DNA of 57,535 nt from Oscillospiraceae bacterium (GTDB lineage Bacteria; Bacillota; Clostridia; Oscillospirales; Oscillospiraceae). Location of the stretch: positions 1-57,535 of the forward strand of contig JAFWVV010000044.1 of the NCBI GenBank assembly GCA_017518225.1. Direction: 5' to 3'. Each line of letters begins with the position of its first letter. Within the stretch, counting starts at the first letter, position 1. This document shows, one piece after another, positions 8,426 to 17,275 of the stretch. Under the pieces are notes generated by a model. The model was not told the origin of the DNA, searched no databases, and saw only the letters and a program-made list of their open reading frames with translations. A program made the translations under genes and the position numbers.

Positions 8426-9190
8426 TCACTCCCCATCGCCCAGAACGGGCGCCTTCGTGCCGTTGTAAACGTAGTCGATCTGCTCCTGCGTGATGGTAGA
8501 GGCCGGGCCGTCAAAGACAATCTCGCCGGCGCGTACGCCGATCACGCGGTCGCAGTACTGCAGCGCGAGATCGATGTGGTGGATGTTCAGCAGGATGGAG
8601 ATTTTATAGTCCTTGTTGATACGCACGAAGTCCTGCATGACCTGGCGCGCCGTGATCGGGTCGAGCGAGGCGACCGGCTCGTCGGCCAGGATGATCTTCG
8701 GATTCTGATTGAGCGTACGGGCGAGGGCGACGCGCTGCTGCTGACCGCCGGAGAGCTGGTCGCAGCGGGTGTAGGCCTTATCGAGAATGCCGACCTTGTC
8801 GAGACTTTCCAGCGCGCGCATCTTCTGCTCTTTGTTGAACAGGCCAAACAGCACCTGGAAGAAGTTCATGTCGGGCACGTCGGCCGTCAGCACGTTCTTG
8901 ATCGCGGTGGAGCGGTTGACCAGGTTGAAGCTCTGGAAAATCATGCCGACCTTGCGGCGGAAGCGGCGCAGTTCAGCGCCCTTGAGACCGCTGACGTCGA
9001 CGCCGTCAACCGTCAGCGTGCCCTTGCTTACGTCGTGCATGCGGTTGATGCAGCGGAGAATCGTGGATTTGCCAGCGCCGGACAGACCGATGATGGCGAC
9101 AAACTCGCCCTGCTCGATCTGGAGGTTCACGTCCTTCAGCGCGGTAAAGCCGTTGGGATAGGTTTTGTAAACGTTTTTGAATTCAATCAT
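8426..9190 (-). CDS. phnC: Phosphonate-type ABC transporter ATP-binding protein
   Basis: A 254-residue ABC ATPase with intact motifs: Walker A GLSGAGKST at about 33-41, Q-loop IFQSFNLV, signature LSGGQQQRVALAR, Walker B ILADEPVASLD and the switch His in NIHHIDLAL. PhnC family ATPases drive uptake of phosphonates and related anions together with PhnE and PhnD. ATG at 9190 is preferred over the upstream in-frame start because AAAGGGAGAG precedes it. Two hairpins lie between phnD and this gene, so its expression is probably lower than that of phnD. Confidence 0.92.
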   Translation of the reverse strand: MIEFKNVYKTYPNGFTALKDVNLQIEQGEFVAIIGLSGAGKSTILRCINRMHDVSKGTLTVDGVDVSGLKGAELRRFRRKVGMIFQSFNLVNRSTAIKNVLTADVPDMNFFQVLFGLFNKEQKMRALESLDKVGILDKAYTRCDQLSGGQQQRVALARTLNQNPKIILADEPVASLDPITARQVMQDFVRINKDYKISILLNIHHIDLALQYCDRVIGVRAGEIVFDGPASTITQEQIDYVYNGTKAPVLGDGE

Positions 9191-9240
9191 AAAGCGGCTC
9201 TCTCCCTTTTTGAAGTCCTGGTGCATGTTGCAGCCGGTCA

Positions 9241-9326
9241 GCGGCAGAGACAGAACTCTGCCGCTCAACGCCTGTAACAGCGTAAAAAGAATACGGGCTC
9301 TATATTCACTTGGATATAGAGCCCGT
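9241..9326 (-). terminator. Two hairpins between phnD and phnC (attenuator or mRNA stabiliser)
   Basis: A 13-bp perfect stem at 9293-9326 lies just after the phnD stop and, on the minus strand, is followed by a T-rich run. A second 9-bp stem at 9241-9264 lies further on. Partial termination after the binding-protein gene is a common way to make more PhnD than PhnC/E. Confidence 0.6.
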
Positions 9327-9343
9327 AAGCTTAGATGCGATAA

Positions 9344-10411
9344 TCAGCCGTCAACAGCGGTCAGGGCGGCACGGGCGCCATCGTAGTCGGAGTCGACAGC
9401 CTTGGCATAGCCGGTGTGGCTGTAAACATCGAAAATGGCCTTGCCTTCCTCGGTGTTGATGATGTTGATGAAGCAGTCCTGCAGCGCGGCCATCAGCTCG
9501 GGCGTGTAGAAGGGGCTCTTCTTGGAGATCGCGACGGTGTCGTTGTAGATACCCTCGGTCACGCCGATGACGTTCAGCTCGTTCCAGATGGAGTCGGGAC
9601 GGCCAAGACCCTGCTTGCCGGTCTCGTCCTGCTTGTCGGCAGCGAGCATCCAGGAGGCCTCGTAGTCGTTGCGGCCGTCGGCGTAGCAGACAATGATGTC
9701 GACCTGCTCATTGGCAGCGTAGGAGAACGCGGTGCCGTAGCCGGAGTCGATGGGGATGACATTGGACAGGTCAGAAATCTTCTTGCCGTCGTAGTTTTCC
9801 ATCAGCCACATGGTGGGGTAGATGTAACCGGCGGAGGAGGAGGTCTTCTGCACGGCCCACTTGGCGCCGTCGAGCTCTTCCCAGGTAAGCTTCTCGCCAT
9901 TGTTGACCTTCTCGGCCAGCTTCTTGCCGTATTCGGAGGGAGCAGCGTAAATCAGCGCGCGGTAGAAGGTGACCTGCTCGCCGTCCTTCTTGGTGGCGTT
10001 GGCTTCGCCGTTCCAGTCGGCGGGGTTGGTGCTGTCGTTGGACAGGCCGTTGCGGGTGGCGGTCAGGATGACCTCGGTGTCGTTGGAATAGAGCGCATAG
10101 GTGCCGCCGGGCAGCCAGCCGATGTCGATCGCGCCGGCAGACATGCCTTCGCCGGTGGCGTCGTAGTTGGTGCCGACAGAGATGTGCACTTCGTCAATCT
10201 CGTAGCCGAGCTTGGCCATCTCGGCCTTCACAAGCTCGGGCAGGTTGGCAGTGCCGGCGATGATGACGTCAGCGTCCTTGGAGGGGACGAACTCAAGCGT
10301 CAGCTTCTCAAAGTGTTTGTCATTGCCGTTCGCAGCGGGAGCGGTTTTGCCGCAGGCGCACAGCGCGAACACCATGACGAGCGCAAGGATCAGGGCAATC
10401 GTCTTTTTCAT
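9344..10411 (-). CDS. phnD: Phosphonate-type ABC transporter substrate-binding lipoprotein
   Basis: A 355-residue lipoprotein: Lys-rich start, hydrophobic signal and lipobox LCAC with the lipidated Cys at about residue 20. The mature part fits the PhnD fold of two lobes, with the ASPDVI-like strand near the start of the mature protein (SKDADVIIAGTANL) and the region IDIGWLPGGTYALY, equivalent to the segment lining the ligand pocket in PhnD proteins. It is the first gene of the cluster and sets its class as phosphate/phosphite/phosphonate uptake. ATG at 10411 is chosen because AGGAGGACA lies before it. A promoter is seen at 10502-10530. Confidence 0.9.
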   Translation of the reverse strand: MKKTIALILALVMVFALCACGKTAPAANGNDKHFEKLTLEFVPSKDADVIIAGTANLPELVKAEMAKLGYEIDEVHISVGTNYDATGEGMSAGAIDIGWLPGGTYALYSNDTEVILTATRNGLSNDSTNPADWNGEANATKKDGEQVTFYRALIYAAPSEYGKKLAEKVNNGEKLTWEELDGAKWAVQKTSSSAGYIYPTMWLMENYDGKKISDLSNVIPIDSGYGTAFSYAANEQVDIIVCYADGRNDYEASWMLAADKQDETGKQGLGRPDSIWNELNVIGVTEGIYNDTVAISKKSPFYTPELMAALQDCFINIINTEEGKAIFDVYSHTGYAKAVDSDYDGARAALTAVDG

Positions 10412-10501
10412 GGAATGTGTGTCCTCCTGAAAATTTTTTTTATTTACCACGGCATGGCCGGTAAATACAGAATATGAATAGAATATAAGCTGATCGAGAT
10501 A

Positions 10502-10530
10502 ATTCTAACATCGTTTATTCAATTTGACAA
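10502..10530 (-). promoter_or_regulatory. Promoter of the phn cluster
   Basis: Minus strand: TTGTCA, 17-bp spacer, TAGAAT; the leader to phnD is about 90 nt. No obvious PhoB box was recognised. Confidence 0.55.
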
Positions 10531-10575
10531 GTGTGTTATGGAAACTGATGAAATAAATTGTTAATAATTCCGTAA

Positions 10576-11298
10576 TCATCCGATCAGGGCGCATTTGATT
10601 TTTCCGATGGAGATATACCCGTTCAGCACAGCGGCAATGTCCGTGCCCTCCGGCGCTTTGTCCGGCGCGATGATGACGCCCTGCTGTGTGTAATGGACGA
10701 GGCCGTGTTCGTCAGCATTGCGCGTATAAACCGCATCGTACATCTGCATCGGCGCGATGCGGCGATCGCGCAGGATGCCGCGCACCGCGCCGGTATCGCC
10801 GGCCGGAAAATTGACGTTCCAGATCTCTCCGGGCGCGAGACCGAGCGCAATCAGTTCTTCGGCAATGGGGCGCATGTGGGCTTCGGCAATTTCCAGCGAG
10901 CTGTGCGACATGCAGGAGAAAGCAATGGCGGGTATGCCGTTAAGAACAGCCTCAAAGCAGGCGCCGATCGTACCGGAGTAGCCGATGTCAAAGCCGGCGT
11001 TACAGCCGTCGTTGACGCCGGAAAAGATGTAATCCGGGCGCTCGTCGAGCAAACAGTTCAGCGCGAGCTTGACGCAGTCCGCCGGTGTGCCGCCGACGCT
11101 CCACGCGCCGCGGACGGGAACGGGAAAGGGCTCTTCCCGGACAGGCATTTTTTCAAATATGGTCAGCTTTTGGCTCATGCCGCTGCATTGCCGGTCAGGC
11201 GCGACGATCCAGACCTCGCCAAGCTGTGCGGCCATGCGCGCGAGCGCTTCGATGCCTTTGGCGTGGATGCCGTCGTCGTTGACGATCAAAATACGCAT
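10576..11298 (-). CDS. surE: 5'/3'-nucleotidase SurE
   Basis: A 240-residue SurE. The N-terminal motif ILIVNDDG (residues 3-10) holds the two Asp that bind the divalent metal. APDRQCSGMS (about 36-45) and GVNDGCNAG (about 93-101) are the other SurE blocks, with the metal-binding Asn in the second. SurE removes phosphate from nucleoside monophosphates and from short polyphosphate. An upstream in-frame ATG exists at 11484, but the SurE fold starts at 11298 and AAGGAG precedes that codon. It lies upstream of phnD in the same direction with about 165 bp between, including the phnD promoter, so it is probably a separate transcript. Confidence 0.93.
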   Translation of the reverse strand: MRILIVNDDGIHAKGIEALARMAAQLGEVWIVAPDRQCSGMSQKLTIFEKMPVREEPFPVPVRGAWSVGGTPADCVKLALNCLLDERPDYIFSGVNDGCNAGFDIGYSGTIGACFEAVLNGIPAIAFSCMSHSSLEIAEAHMRPIAEELIALGLAPGEIWNVNFPAGDTGAVRGILRDRRIAPMQMYDAVYTRNADEHGLVHYTQQGVIIAPDKAPEGTDIAAVLNGYISIGKIKCALIG

Positions 11299-11404
11299 AA
11301 ATGATAATCTCCTTGCGTGATTTAAGGACAGTATAGCACAGTAGGGCTTTTTCGACAAGAGACAAGAAAAGTTTTTGCCAAGAAAGGTTTTTGACCGAAG
11401 AAAC

Positions 11405-11433
11405 TTGAAGCATGGGATCACGTTTGATATAAT
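11405..11433 (+). promoter_or_regulatory. Promoter of the LURP-one-like gene
   Basis: TTGAAG, 17-bp spacer, TATAAT, about 30 bp before the ATG at 11465, which has GGGAGG upstream. Confidence 0.65.
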
Positions 11434-11464
11434 GAAAGCATAAACAGAAAGGGAGGATGAACCT

Positions 11465-12073
11465 ATGGGCGTATTTTCAAACATTCACCGTTTTCGTGAG
11501 GCCGGAGAGGACGCCAACGTGAAAAACGTGGAGAAGTTCGGCCTGCCGCAGCGCTCGCTGTTTACCACCAGCAAGCTCATCTCGATCCGCCGGCATATCG
11601 ATGTGACGGATGGCAGCGAGAACCTGGTTTATTACGCGGAGACGAAGTTTCCTTCGCTGCACGACAAGACGGAGGTTTACGACGCGCAGGGGAATCACGT
11701 GGCGCATTTTGAGAAGAAGATTTTTACGCTCCATCAGCGACACTTCATCACGATGGAGGACGGAACGGCTTTCCAACTGGCCACGGAGCTCTGGCATTTT
11801 GTCAAGGACATTACCAATATCGAAGGGCTTGGCTGGCAGCTGCGCGGAAACATCCTCGGGCTGAACTTTGAACTCTACGATCAGAATGAAGAGATCATCG
11901 CCGTGATTTCGCAGAAAATGCTTTCACTGCACGACAAATACTGCATTGACATCTATCGTCCGGAGTACGAGCAGATCGTGGTGACGATCCTCCTCACGCT
12001 GCAGCACATGATTCGTGACCGGCAGAATGCCGCCTCGTCGAGCTCCTCAAGCAGCTCCGGATCATCCACCTGA
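11465..12073 (+). CDS. LURP-one/Tubby-C-like protein
   Basis: A 202-residue protein fitting the LURP-one-related family (tubby C-terminal-like beta barrel). Typical blocks are YYAETKFPSLHDKTEVYDAQG, shortened here, where successive beta strands end in polar turns, then VAHFEKKIFTLHQRHFI and the late segment I-A-V-I-S-Q-K-M-L-S-L-H-D-K-Y. The same short pattern 'K-x-x-S/T-L-H' recurs three times, as expected for repeated strands. The C-terminus is a low-complexity Ser-rich tail (11 of the last 14 residues are Ser or Gly). The biochemical role of bacterial members is unknown. It is a single-gene unit with its own promoter and terminator. Confidence 0.7.
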   Translation: MGVFSNIHRFREAGEDANVKNVEKFGLPQRSLFTTSKLISIRRHIDVTDGSENLVYYAETKFPSLHDKTEVYDAQGNHVAHFEKKIFTLHQRHFITMEDGTAFQLATELWHFVKDITNIEGLGWQLRGNILGLNFELYDQNEEIIAVISQKMLSLHDKYCIDIYRPEYEQIVVTILLTLQHMIRDRQNAASSSSSSSSGSST

Positions 12074-12088
12074 TAACAAGGAAAAAGA

Positions 12089-12130
12089 AAAAACCTCTTT
12101 TGCCGTTTTCATTGGCAAAAGAGGTTTTTT
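12089..12130. terminator. Bidirectional terminator
   Basis: A stem of about 16 bp (AAAAACCTCTTTTGCC and its complement) with a 9-nt loop sits between the convergent LURP-like gene and fchA. Confidence 0.85.
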
Positions 12131-12146
12131 CGTTGTTTGAAGTCGA

Positions 12147-12782
12147 TCAAGCGTCCAGCAGCGCAAAGACCTTGGCAAGACCCTCGTCGGCGACGGGGAT
12201 GGCGCGCGCAAGGATCTTCTCGCCCTCGGTGCGGCAGGCGGCGACGAATTGCTCGTCTTTGATGGAGCCGATGTTGATCAGCACGTTCAGCCAGGCGCCC
12301 TGCAGTCCGGTCTTCAGACTGGCAAAGGCGACGCCAAGATCGCTGGCGGCGCTGTCGTTGTATCCACGGCTCATCAGCTCGGCGGTGAGGGCGATGCTTT
12401 TGTCCATCAGCCGCAGCATTTCCATCGGCGTTTCGGTGCAGCCCTTGAGCGCCTGCTGAATGGCGGCGGAGCGGACAGACTTCTGCTCGTCCGTATCTTT
12501 GGGCAGCGCAAAGGCAGCGCTGACGGCATTAAAAGCCTCCGTGTCGCGGTCGATGACGTCCACCAGAGCAGCCTTCAGCGCGTTGGCTTTCGCCTCGGCC
12601 TCGGCGGCAAAGGGCGCATAAGCCTCGAACTTTTTGCGCCCCTGCGTCAGTGAGGCGACCATGGCGGTCAAAGCGACGCCCAGCGCGCCCTCCAGCGCGG
12701 CACAGGAGCCGCCGCCGGGCGCGGGCGCATTTGAGGCGAGAGTATCGACAAAAGAGGCGACGGAATGATCAGCTAATTTCAT
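12147..12782 (-). CDS. fchA: Formimidoyltetrahydrofolate cyclodeaminase
   Basis: A 211-residue all-helical FTCD_C/FchA-type enzyme. The N-terminal APAPGGGSCAALEGALG block (about 19-35) is the folate-binding signature of the family. The enzyme turns 5-formimino-THF into 5,10-methenyl-THF and ammonia, the last step that saves the one-carbon unit of histidine. It lies 16 bp behind ftcD, so the two genes code as separate polypeptides what mammals have as one fused protein. The start at 12782 is at the beginning of the conserved domain. Confidence 0.92.
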   Translation of the reverse strand: MKLADHSVASFVDTLASNAPAPGGGSCAALEGALGVALTAMVASLTQGRKKFEAYAPFAAEAEAKANALKAALVDVIDRDTEAFNAVSAAFALPKDTDEQKSVRSAAIQQALKGCTETPMEMLRLMDKSIALTAELMSRGYNDSAASDLGVAFASLKTGLQGAWLNVLINIGSIKDEQFVAACRTEGEKILARAIPVADEGLAKVFALLDA

Positions 12783-12798
12783 GTCTTTAGTCTCCGTT

Positions 12799-13713
12799 TC
12801 ACTGGTTCATGTCGATCAGGTGATATTCCATGACCTGATTCTTGCAGTCAAAGTTTTCAAGCTTGAGATAGTGCTCGGCGCAGTCAATCAGCGCCTTGCC
12901 GGGGGTCAGGCCGACGAGCTCAGAGCCGATGATAGGCACGCCGTAGCGCTCGGCGAGAGCGCGGATCATCTCATAAGCGTAGTAGAGCGGGGTACCTTCA
13001 AAGTTAACCATGTTCATGGAGACCTGCGCGATGTTGCGATCCTCAAGCATGATGCCGATGGCTTTGCAGAACTGGAAGCCGCCGGAGGAGCCGCGAATGG
13101 CCTTAGCGATCTTCTTTGCAATCTCCAAATCGGAGGTGCCGAGATTGACGTTGAACGCGATCAGCGGCATGCGAGCGCCGATGGCGACGATGCCGGCAGT
13201 GGGGTGGATCTTGCGCTCACCGTAATCGGGCGCCCAGTCCGGCTCAAGCAGTTTTTCGCTCATGCCCTCAAACTGACCCTTGCGGCAGGTGGCGAGGTTC
13301 TTGCGCTCGGGGCGGGTGGCGGAGTCCTCATACAGGAAGGAGGGAACGCGCAGCTCGTCCCAGATGCGCTGGGCGACGCGCTTGGACATCTCTACGCACT
13401 CGGCGACCGAGACGTCCATCTGCGGAACAAAGGGAATGACGTCCGTGGCGCCCATACGAGGGTGCTGACCGACGTGCCTGGTCATATCGATGGTCTCGGT
13501 GGCTTTTTTGGTGAGCTGGAAGGCGACCTCCTCGATGGCCGCGGGGGAGCCGATCAGCGTGAACACGCAGCGGTTGTGGCTGCCGTCGGTCTGCACGTCG
13601 AAAAGCGTGCAGCCGGGGACGCTGTTGGCGGTGTCAACGAGTCCCTGAAAGACGGCCTCGTCCTGTTCTTTGCTGACGCTGAAGTTGGGGATGCACTCAA
13701 CAAGCTTTGCCAT
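12799..13713 (-). CDS. ftcD: Glutamate formimidoyltransferase
   Basis: A 304-residue protein matching the formiminotransferase domain, N and C subdomains. LVECIPNFSVSK at 4-15 is the hallmark start. Further signs are HNRCVFTLIG, TRHVGQHPRMGATDVIPF with the likely catalytic His, and the C-subdomain block IAFNVNLGTSDLEIAKKIAK cut short as IAFNVNLGTSDLEIA. The enzyme moves the formimino group of formiminoglutamate to THF, releasing glutamate. It heads a two-gene unit with fchA, transcribed away from hutU. The start has AGGAACG-like SD upstream. A good promoter lies at 13767-13795. Confidence 0.95.
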   Translation of the reverse strand: MAKLVECIPNFSVSKEQDEAVFQGLVDTANSVPGCTLFDVQTDGSHNRCVFTLIGSPAAIEEVAFQLTKKATETIDMTRHVGQHPRMGATDVIPFVPQMDVSVAECVEMSKRVAQRIWDELRVPSFLYEDSATRPERKNLATCRKGQFEGMSEKLLEPDWAPDYGERKIHPTAGIVAIGARMPLIAFNVNLGTSDLEIAKKIAKAIRGSSGGFQFCKAIGIMLEDRNIAQVSMNMVNFEGTPLYYAYEMIRALAERYGVPIIGSELVGLTPGKALIDCAEHYLKLENFDCKNQVMEYHLIDMNQ

Positions 13714-13766
13714 GAATCGTTCCTCCGAAAACTGATTTTTTTGTAAAGCATGGATAAAGCGTGGAT

Positions 13767-13795
13767 ATTATAACGCATAAAGAGTCTGCATACAA
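13767..13795 (-). promoter_or_regulatory. Promoter of ftcD-fchA
   Basis: Minus strand: TTGTAT, 17-bp spacer, TATAAT. Confidence 0.65.
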
Positions 13796-13866
13796 TGCTT
13801 TTTTTCATTTTTCCGAAAAAAAGAGAACAGAAAAAACGGATTTCTTCTATACATTTTTGAAAATTA

Positions 13867-13875
13867 TGATATACT
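13867..13875 (+). promoter_or_regulatory. Extended -10 promoter of hutU
   Basis: TG-A-TATACT forms an extended -10 with no good -35 box at the normal distance, about 88 bp before the hutU start. A weak -35 may mean that an activator is needed; no known Hut operator was recognised. Confidence 0.45.
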
Positions 13876-13962
13876 GGAAGAGATTTCTGCGATTATGAAG
13901 CAAAAACGCCGCGCCGCCGGCTGCGGCGAAACCAAAAGACATTGAAAGCGAGGATAAGTCCT

Positions 13963-15972
13963 ATGTTCAACATTGCCGACGAGGCCATGACCATCAAGCT
14001 TGACTACGAGCTGCCCGCTTACCCGAAAATGGATCCCGGCTATCGCCGCGCGCCGCGCCGCGAATCCAAGCTGAGCGAGGCCGACAAGGCGCTGGCGATC
14101 AAAAATGCCCTGCGCTACGTCCATCCCGACCACCACGCGCAGATGGCGAAGGAGTTTGCCGAAGAGCTTAAGCAGCACGGCCGTATCTACGGCTATCGCT
14201 TCCGCCCCGAGGGCAAGCTGACCGGCAAGCCCATTGAGCAGTATAAGGGGAAATGCGTCGAGGGGCGCGCGATCCAGGTGATGATCGACAACAACCTCGA
14301 TTTTGACGTGGCGCTCTATCCCTATGAGCTTGTGACCTACGGTGAGACGGGACAGGTTTGCCAAAACTGGATGCAGTACCGCCTCATTAAGAAGTATCTT
14401 GAGGAGATGACCGACGAGCAGACCCTGGTGGTCATGTCCGGCCATCCGCTCGGCCTGTTCCATTCTCATAAGCTTGCTCCGCGCGTTATTATCTCCAACG
14501 GTCTGATGGTCGGCACCTTTGACGATCAGGAGAACTTTAACCGCGCCGCGGCGCTGGGCGTCGCCAACTACGGCCAGATGACGGCCGGCGGCTGGATGTA
14601 CATCGGGCCGCAGGGCATTGTCCACGGCACCTTCAACACCCTGCTTAACGCGGGGCGTCTCAAGCTCGGCATCCCCAACGACAAGGATCTGTCCGGGAAG
14701 CTCTTTATCTCCTCCGGCCTCGGCGGTATGAGCGGCGCGCAGGGCAAGGCGGCGGTCATCGTCGGCGCAGCGTCCATCATCGCAGAGGTTGACGATTCGC
14801 GGATCACCACGCGCTACGATCAGGGCTGGGTTACGCACCGCACGGGCGACCTCGACGAGGCGCTGCGCATCGCGCTCGAGCACCAGAAGGCGGGCAAGGG
14901 CTGCGCCGTTGCCTACCACGGCAACGTGGTCGATCTGCTGGAATATTTGCTGGAAAAAGACGTCCACGTCGATCTGATGAGCGACCAGACCTCCTGCCAT
15001 GTGCCCTATGACGGCGGCTACTGCCCGCAGGGCTTGAGCTTTGAAGAGCGCACCGAGATGCTCGACAAGGATCCGGAGAGCTTCCACAAGCTCGTCGACA
15101 AGACCCTGCAGCACCACTACGAGCTGATCGAGCGTTTCCACGAGCGCGGTACCTACTTCTTCGACTACGGCAACAGCTTCCTCAAGGCCGTGTACGACAC
15201 CGGCGTCAAGTCCATCTGTAAAAACGGCGAAAACGACCTCGACGGCTTTGTGTATCCCTCCTATGTGGAAGATATCCTCGGCCCCTGCCTCTTTGACTAC
15301 GGCTACGGCCCCTTCCGCTGGTGCTGCCTGAGCCGCGATCCGAAGGATCTGGAGAAGACCGACAAGGCTGCCGCCGAGTACATCAAGGAGCACAACCGCC
15401 GCTATCAGGACTACGACAACTATGTCTGGGTGCGCGACGCGATGAAGAACCAGCTCGTTGTCGGCACGCAGTGCCGCATCCTGTATCAGGACGCGATGGG
15501 CCGCATGAACCTTGCGCTGAAATTCAACGAGATGGTTCGCAAGGGCGAGATCGGCCCGGTCGTCCTCGGGCGCGACCACCACGACACCGGCGGCACCGAC
15601 GCGCCCTTCCGCGAGACGAGCAACATCAAGGACGGCTCGAACATCATGGCGGAGATGGCGACGCAGTGCTACGCGGGCAACGCCGCGCGCGGCATGAGCT
15701 ATATCGCGCTCCACAACGGCGGCGGCACCGGCATTGGCCGCTCGATCAACGGCGGCTTCGGTATGGTGCTCGACGGCTCCGAGCGCGTGGACAACATCCT
15801 CAAGATGGCGATGCCCTGGGATACGATGGTGGGCGTTGCAAGGCGCAGCTGGGCGCGCAACGAAAATGCAATGACGACGGTTGCGGAGTATAACAAGCTC
15901 TACGCCGGGCAGGATCATATCACCATGCCCTATCTCGCGGACGATGCGCTGATCGAGGAAGCGCTGAAATAA
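13963..15972 (+). CDS. hutU: Urocanate hydratase
   Basis: A 669-residue urocanase, a long form as in several anaerobes. NAD-binding and active-site regions visible are VVMSGHPLGLF (about 165-175), GQMTAGGWMYIGPQGIVHG cut here as AGGWMYIGPQG, SSGLGGMSGAQGKAA (near 255), and near the end GRDHHDTGGTD and NGGGTGIGRS. The enzyme adds water to urocanate to give imidazolonepropionate, with tightly bound NAD. ATG at 13963 is chosen over a TTG 21 bp earlier because GCGAGGA lies at the right distance. It is followed by hutI after 73 bp. Confidence 0.95.
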   Translation: MFNIADEAMTIKLDYELPAYPKMDPGYRRAPRRESKLSEADKALAIKNALRYVHPDHHAQMAKEFAEELKQHGRIYGYRFRPEGKLTGKPIEQYKGKCVEGRAIQVMIDNNLDFDVALYPYELVTYGETGQVCQNWMQYRLIKKYLEEMTDEQTLVVMSGHPLGLFHSHKLAPRVIISNGLMVGTFDDQENFNRAAALGVANYGQMTAGGWMYIGPQGIVHGTFNTLLNAGRLKLGIPNDKDLSGKLFISSGLGGMSGAQGKAAVIVGAASIIAEVDDSRITTRYDQGWVTHRTGDLDEALRIALEHQKAGKGCAVAYHGNVVDLLEYLLEKDVHVDLMSDQTSCHVPYDGGYCPQGLSFEERTEMLDKDPESFHKLVDKTLQHHYELIERFHERGTYFFDYGNSFLKAVYDTGVKSICKNGENDLDGFVYPSYVEDILGPCLFDYGYGPFRWCCLSRDPKDLEKTDKAAAEYIKEHNRRYQDYDNYVWVRDAMKNQLVVGTQCRILYQDAMGRMNLALKFNEMVRKGEIGPVVLGRDHHDTGGTDAPFRETSNIKDGSNIMAEMATQCYAGNAARGMSYIALHNGGGTGIGRSINGGFGMVLDGSERVDNILKMAMPWDTMVGVARRSWARNENAMTTVAEYNKLYAGQDHITMPYLADDALIEEALK

Positions 15973-15995
15973 TTCGGAGTTCGGAATATATAGAT

Positions 15996-16026
15996 GGGGA
16001 ATTGTTATGTTTAGGAACAATTCCCC
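15996..16026 (+). terminator. Intra-operon hairpin between hutU and hutI
   Basis: An 11-bp perfect stem with a 9-nt loop is followed only by GTTTT, so it may be a weak terminator or an mRNA 3'-end stabiliser that lets some transcripts continue into hutI. Confidence 0.5.
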
Positions 16027-16045
16027 GTTTTAGAAAGGAACATCT

Positions 16046-17272
16046 ATGGAACGGCTTTTGATCAACAATATCGGTCTGCTGGCGACGCCGGAGGGACAGA
16101 GCGCCCGCTGCGGCGAGCAGCAAGGAAAGATAAAACTGCTGGAGAAAGCATGGCTTCTGGCGGAGGACGGGCGCGTTGCCGCCGTCGGCAGCGGAGCTGC
16201 GCCGCAGCTCGATGCGCAGGTGCTTGACGCGCAGGGAAAGCTTGTTACGCCCGGGCTTGTCGATGCGCACACGCACCTGATTTTTGGTGGCTGGCGGCAG
16301 CATGAGCTGGCGCTCAAGCTGCGCGGCGTGAGCTATCTGGAGATTTTGGCGCAGGGCGGCGGCATTTTGTCCACCGTGCGCGCTACACGCGCGGCAACGG
16401 AGCAGGAATTGTCGGACAAGGCCGCGGCGGCGCTTCATGAGATGTTGTGCTTTGGCGTGACGACAGCGGAGGCAAAGAGCGGCTACGGCTTGAATACCGA
16501 GGATGAGCTCAAGGCGCTGCGCGTCATCCGCCGCCTCAACAGCGAGCAGCCGGTGGAGCTTGCTGCGACCTTTATGGGCGCGCATGCGCTGCCGCCTGAG
16601 TATAAGGAAAATCGCGAGGAATACCTGCGTCTGCTGTGCGAGGAGATGATTCCGCAGGTGGCGCGGGAGCATTTGGCCGAATTTTGCGACGTGTTTTGCG
16701 AAACGGGCGTTTTCACCGCCGAGGAGAGCCGCCGGATCCTCGAGGCAGGCAAGCGCTGCGGCCTCATTCCGAAGATCCACGCCGACGAGATCGATCCGAT
16801 CGGCGGTTCGCAGCTGACGCGCGAGGTCGGCGCGATATCCGCCGAGCATCTGATCGTCTGCCCACCGGAGGGGATCGCGGCGATGGCGGAGGCTGGCACC
16901 GTGGCCTGCTGCCTGCCGGCGACGAGCTTTTATCTGGGCGCGACCTTCGCGCCCGTGCGCGACATGATCAGCGCCGGCGTACCCGTGGCGATGGCTTCGG
17001 ACTTCAACCCCGGCTCCTGCCCGAGCCTCAATCTGCAGTTTGTGATGAACCTCGGCTGTCTCAAATACCGCATGACGCCCGAGGAGGTTCTGACGGCGGT
17101 CACGCTCAACGCAGCCGCCGCGATCCGCCGCGCAGACCGCATCGGCTCGCTGGAGGCGGGCAAGCAGGCGGATCTCGTGATTTGGGACGCGCCGGATCTC
17201 AACTATATCTGCTACCGCATGGGCAGCAATCTCGCACACACGGTGGTGAAAAAGGGAAAAGTGGTGGTTTGA
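16046..17272 (+). CDS. hutI: Imidazolonepropionase
   Basis: A 408-residue amidohydrolase. The metal-binding VDAHTHLIFGG motif is at about 72-82. The late metal-binding parts are HADEIDPIGG (about 249-258), SAEHLIVCPPEG and ASDFNPGSCPSLN (about 315-327), all characteristic of HutI. It hydrolyses imidazolonepropionate to formiminoglutamate, the substrate of FtcD encoded on the other side of hutU. AGAAAGGAAC precedes the ATG. The next gene starts 3 bp after its stop. Confidence 0.95.
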   Translation: MERLLINNIGLLATPEGQSARCGEQQGKIKLLEKAWLLAEDGRVAAVGSGAAPQLDAQVLDAQGKLVTPGLVDAHTHLIFGGWRQHELALKLRGVSYLEILAQGGGILSTVRATRAATEQELSDKAAAALHEMLCFGVTTAEAKSGYGLNTEDELKALRVIRRLNSEQPVELAATFMGAHALPPEYKENREEYLRLLCEEMIPQVAREHLAEFCDVFCETGVFTAEESRRILEAGKRCGLIPKIHADEIDPIGGSQLTREVGAISAEHLIVCPPEGIAAMAEAGTVACCLPATSFYLGATFAPVRDMISAGVPVAMASDFNPGSCPSLNLQFVMNLGCLKYRMTPEEVLTAVTLNAAAAIRRADRIGSLEAGKQADLVIWDAPDLNYICYRMGSNLAHTVVKKGKVVV

Positions 17273-17275
17273 TCG

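Noticed and set aside
13864-16020. 718-codon open frame on the minus strand opposite hutU
   Set aside because: It is a shadow of the GC-rich hutU codons: low-complexity Ala/Val/His content, no ribosome site, no family features. Similar long antisense frames opposite glyS/nadE (21023-23377) and araM (450-1715) were dropped for the same reason.
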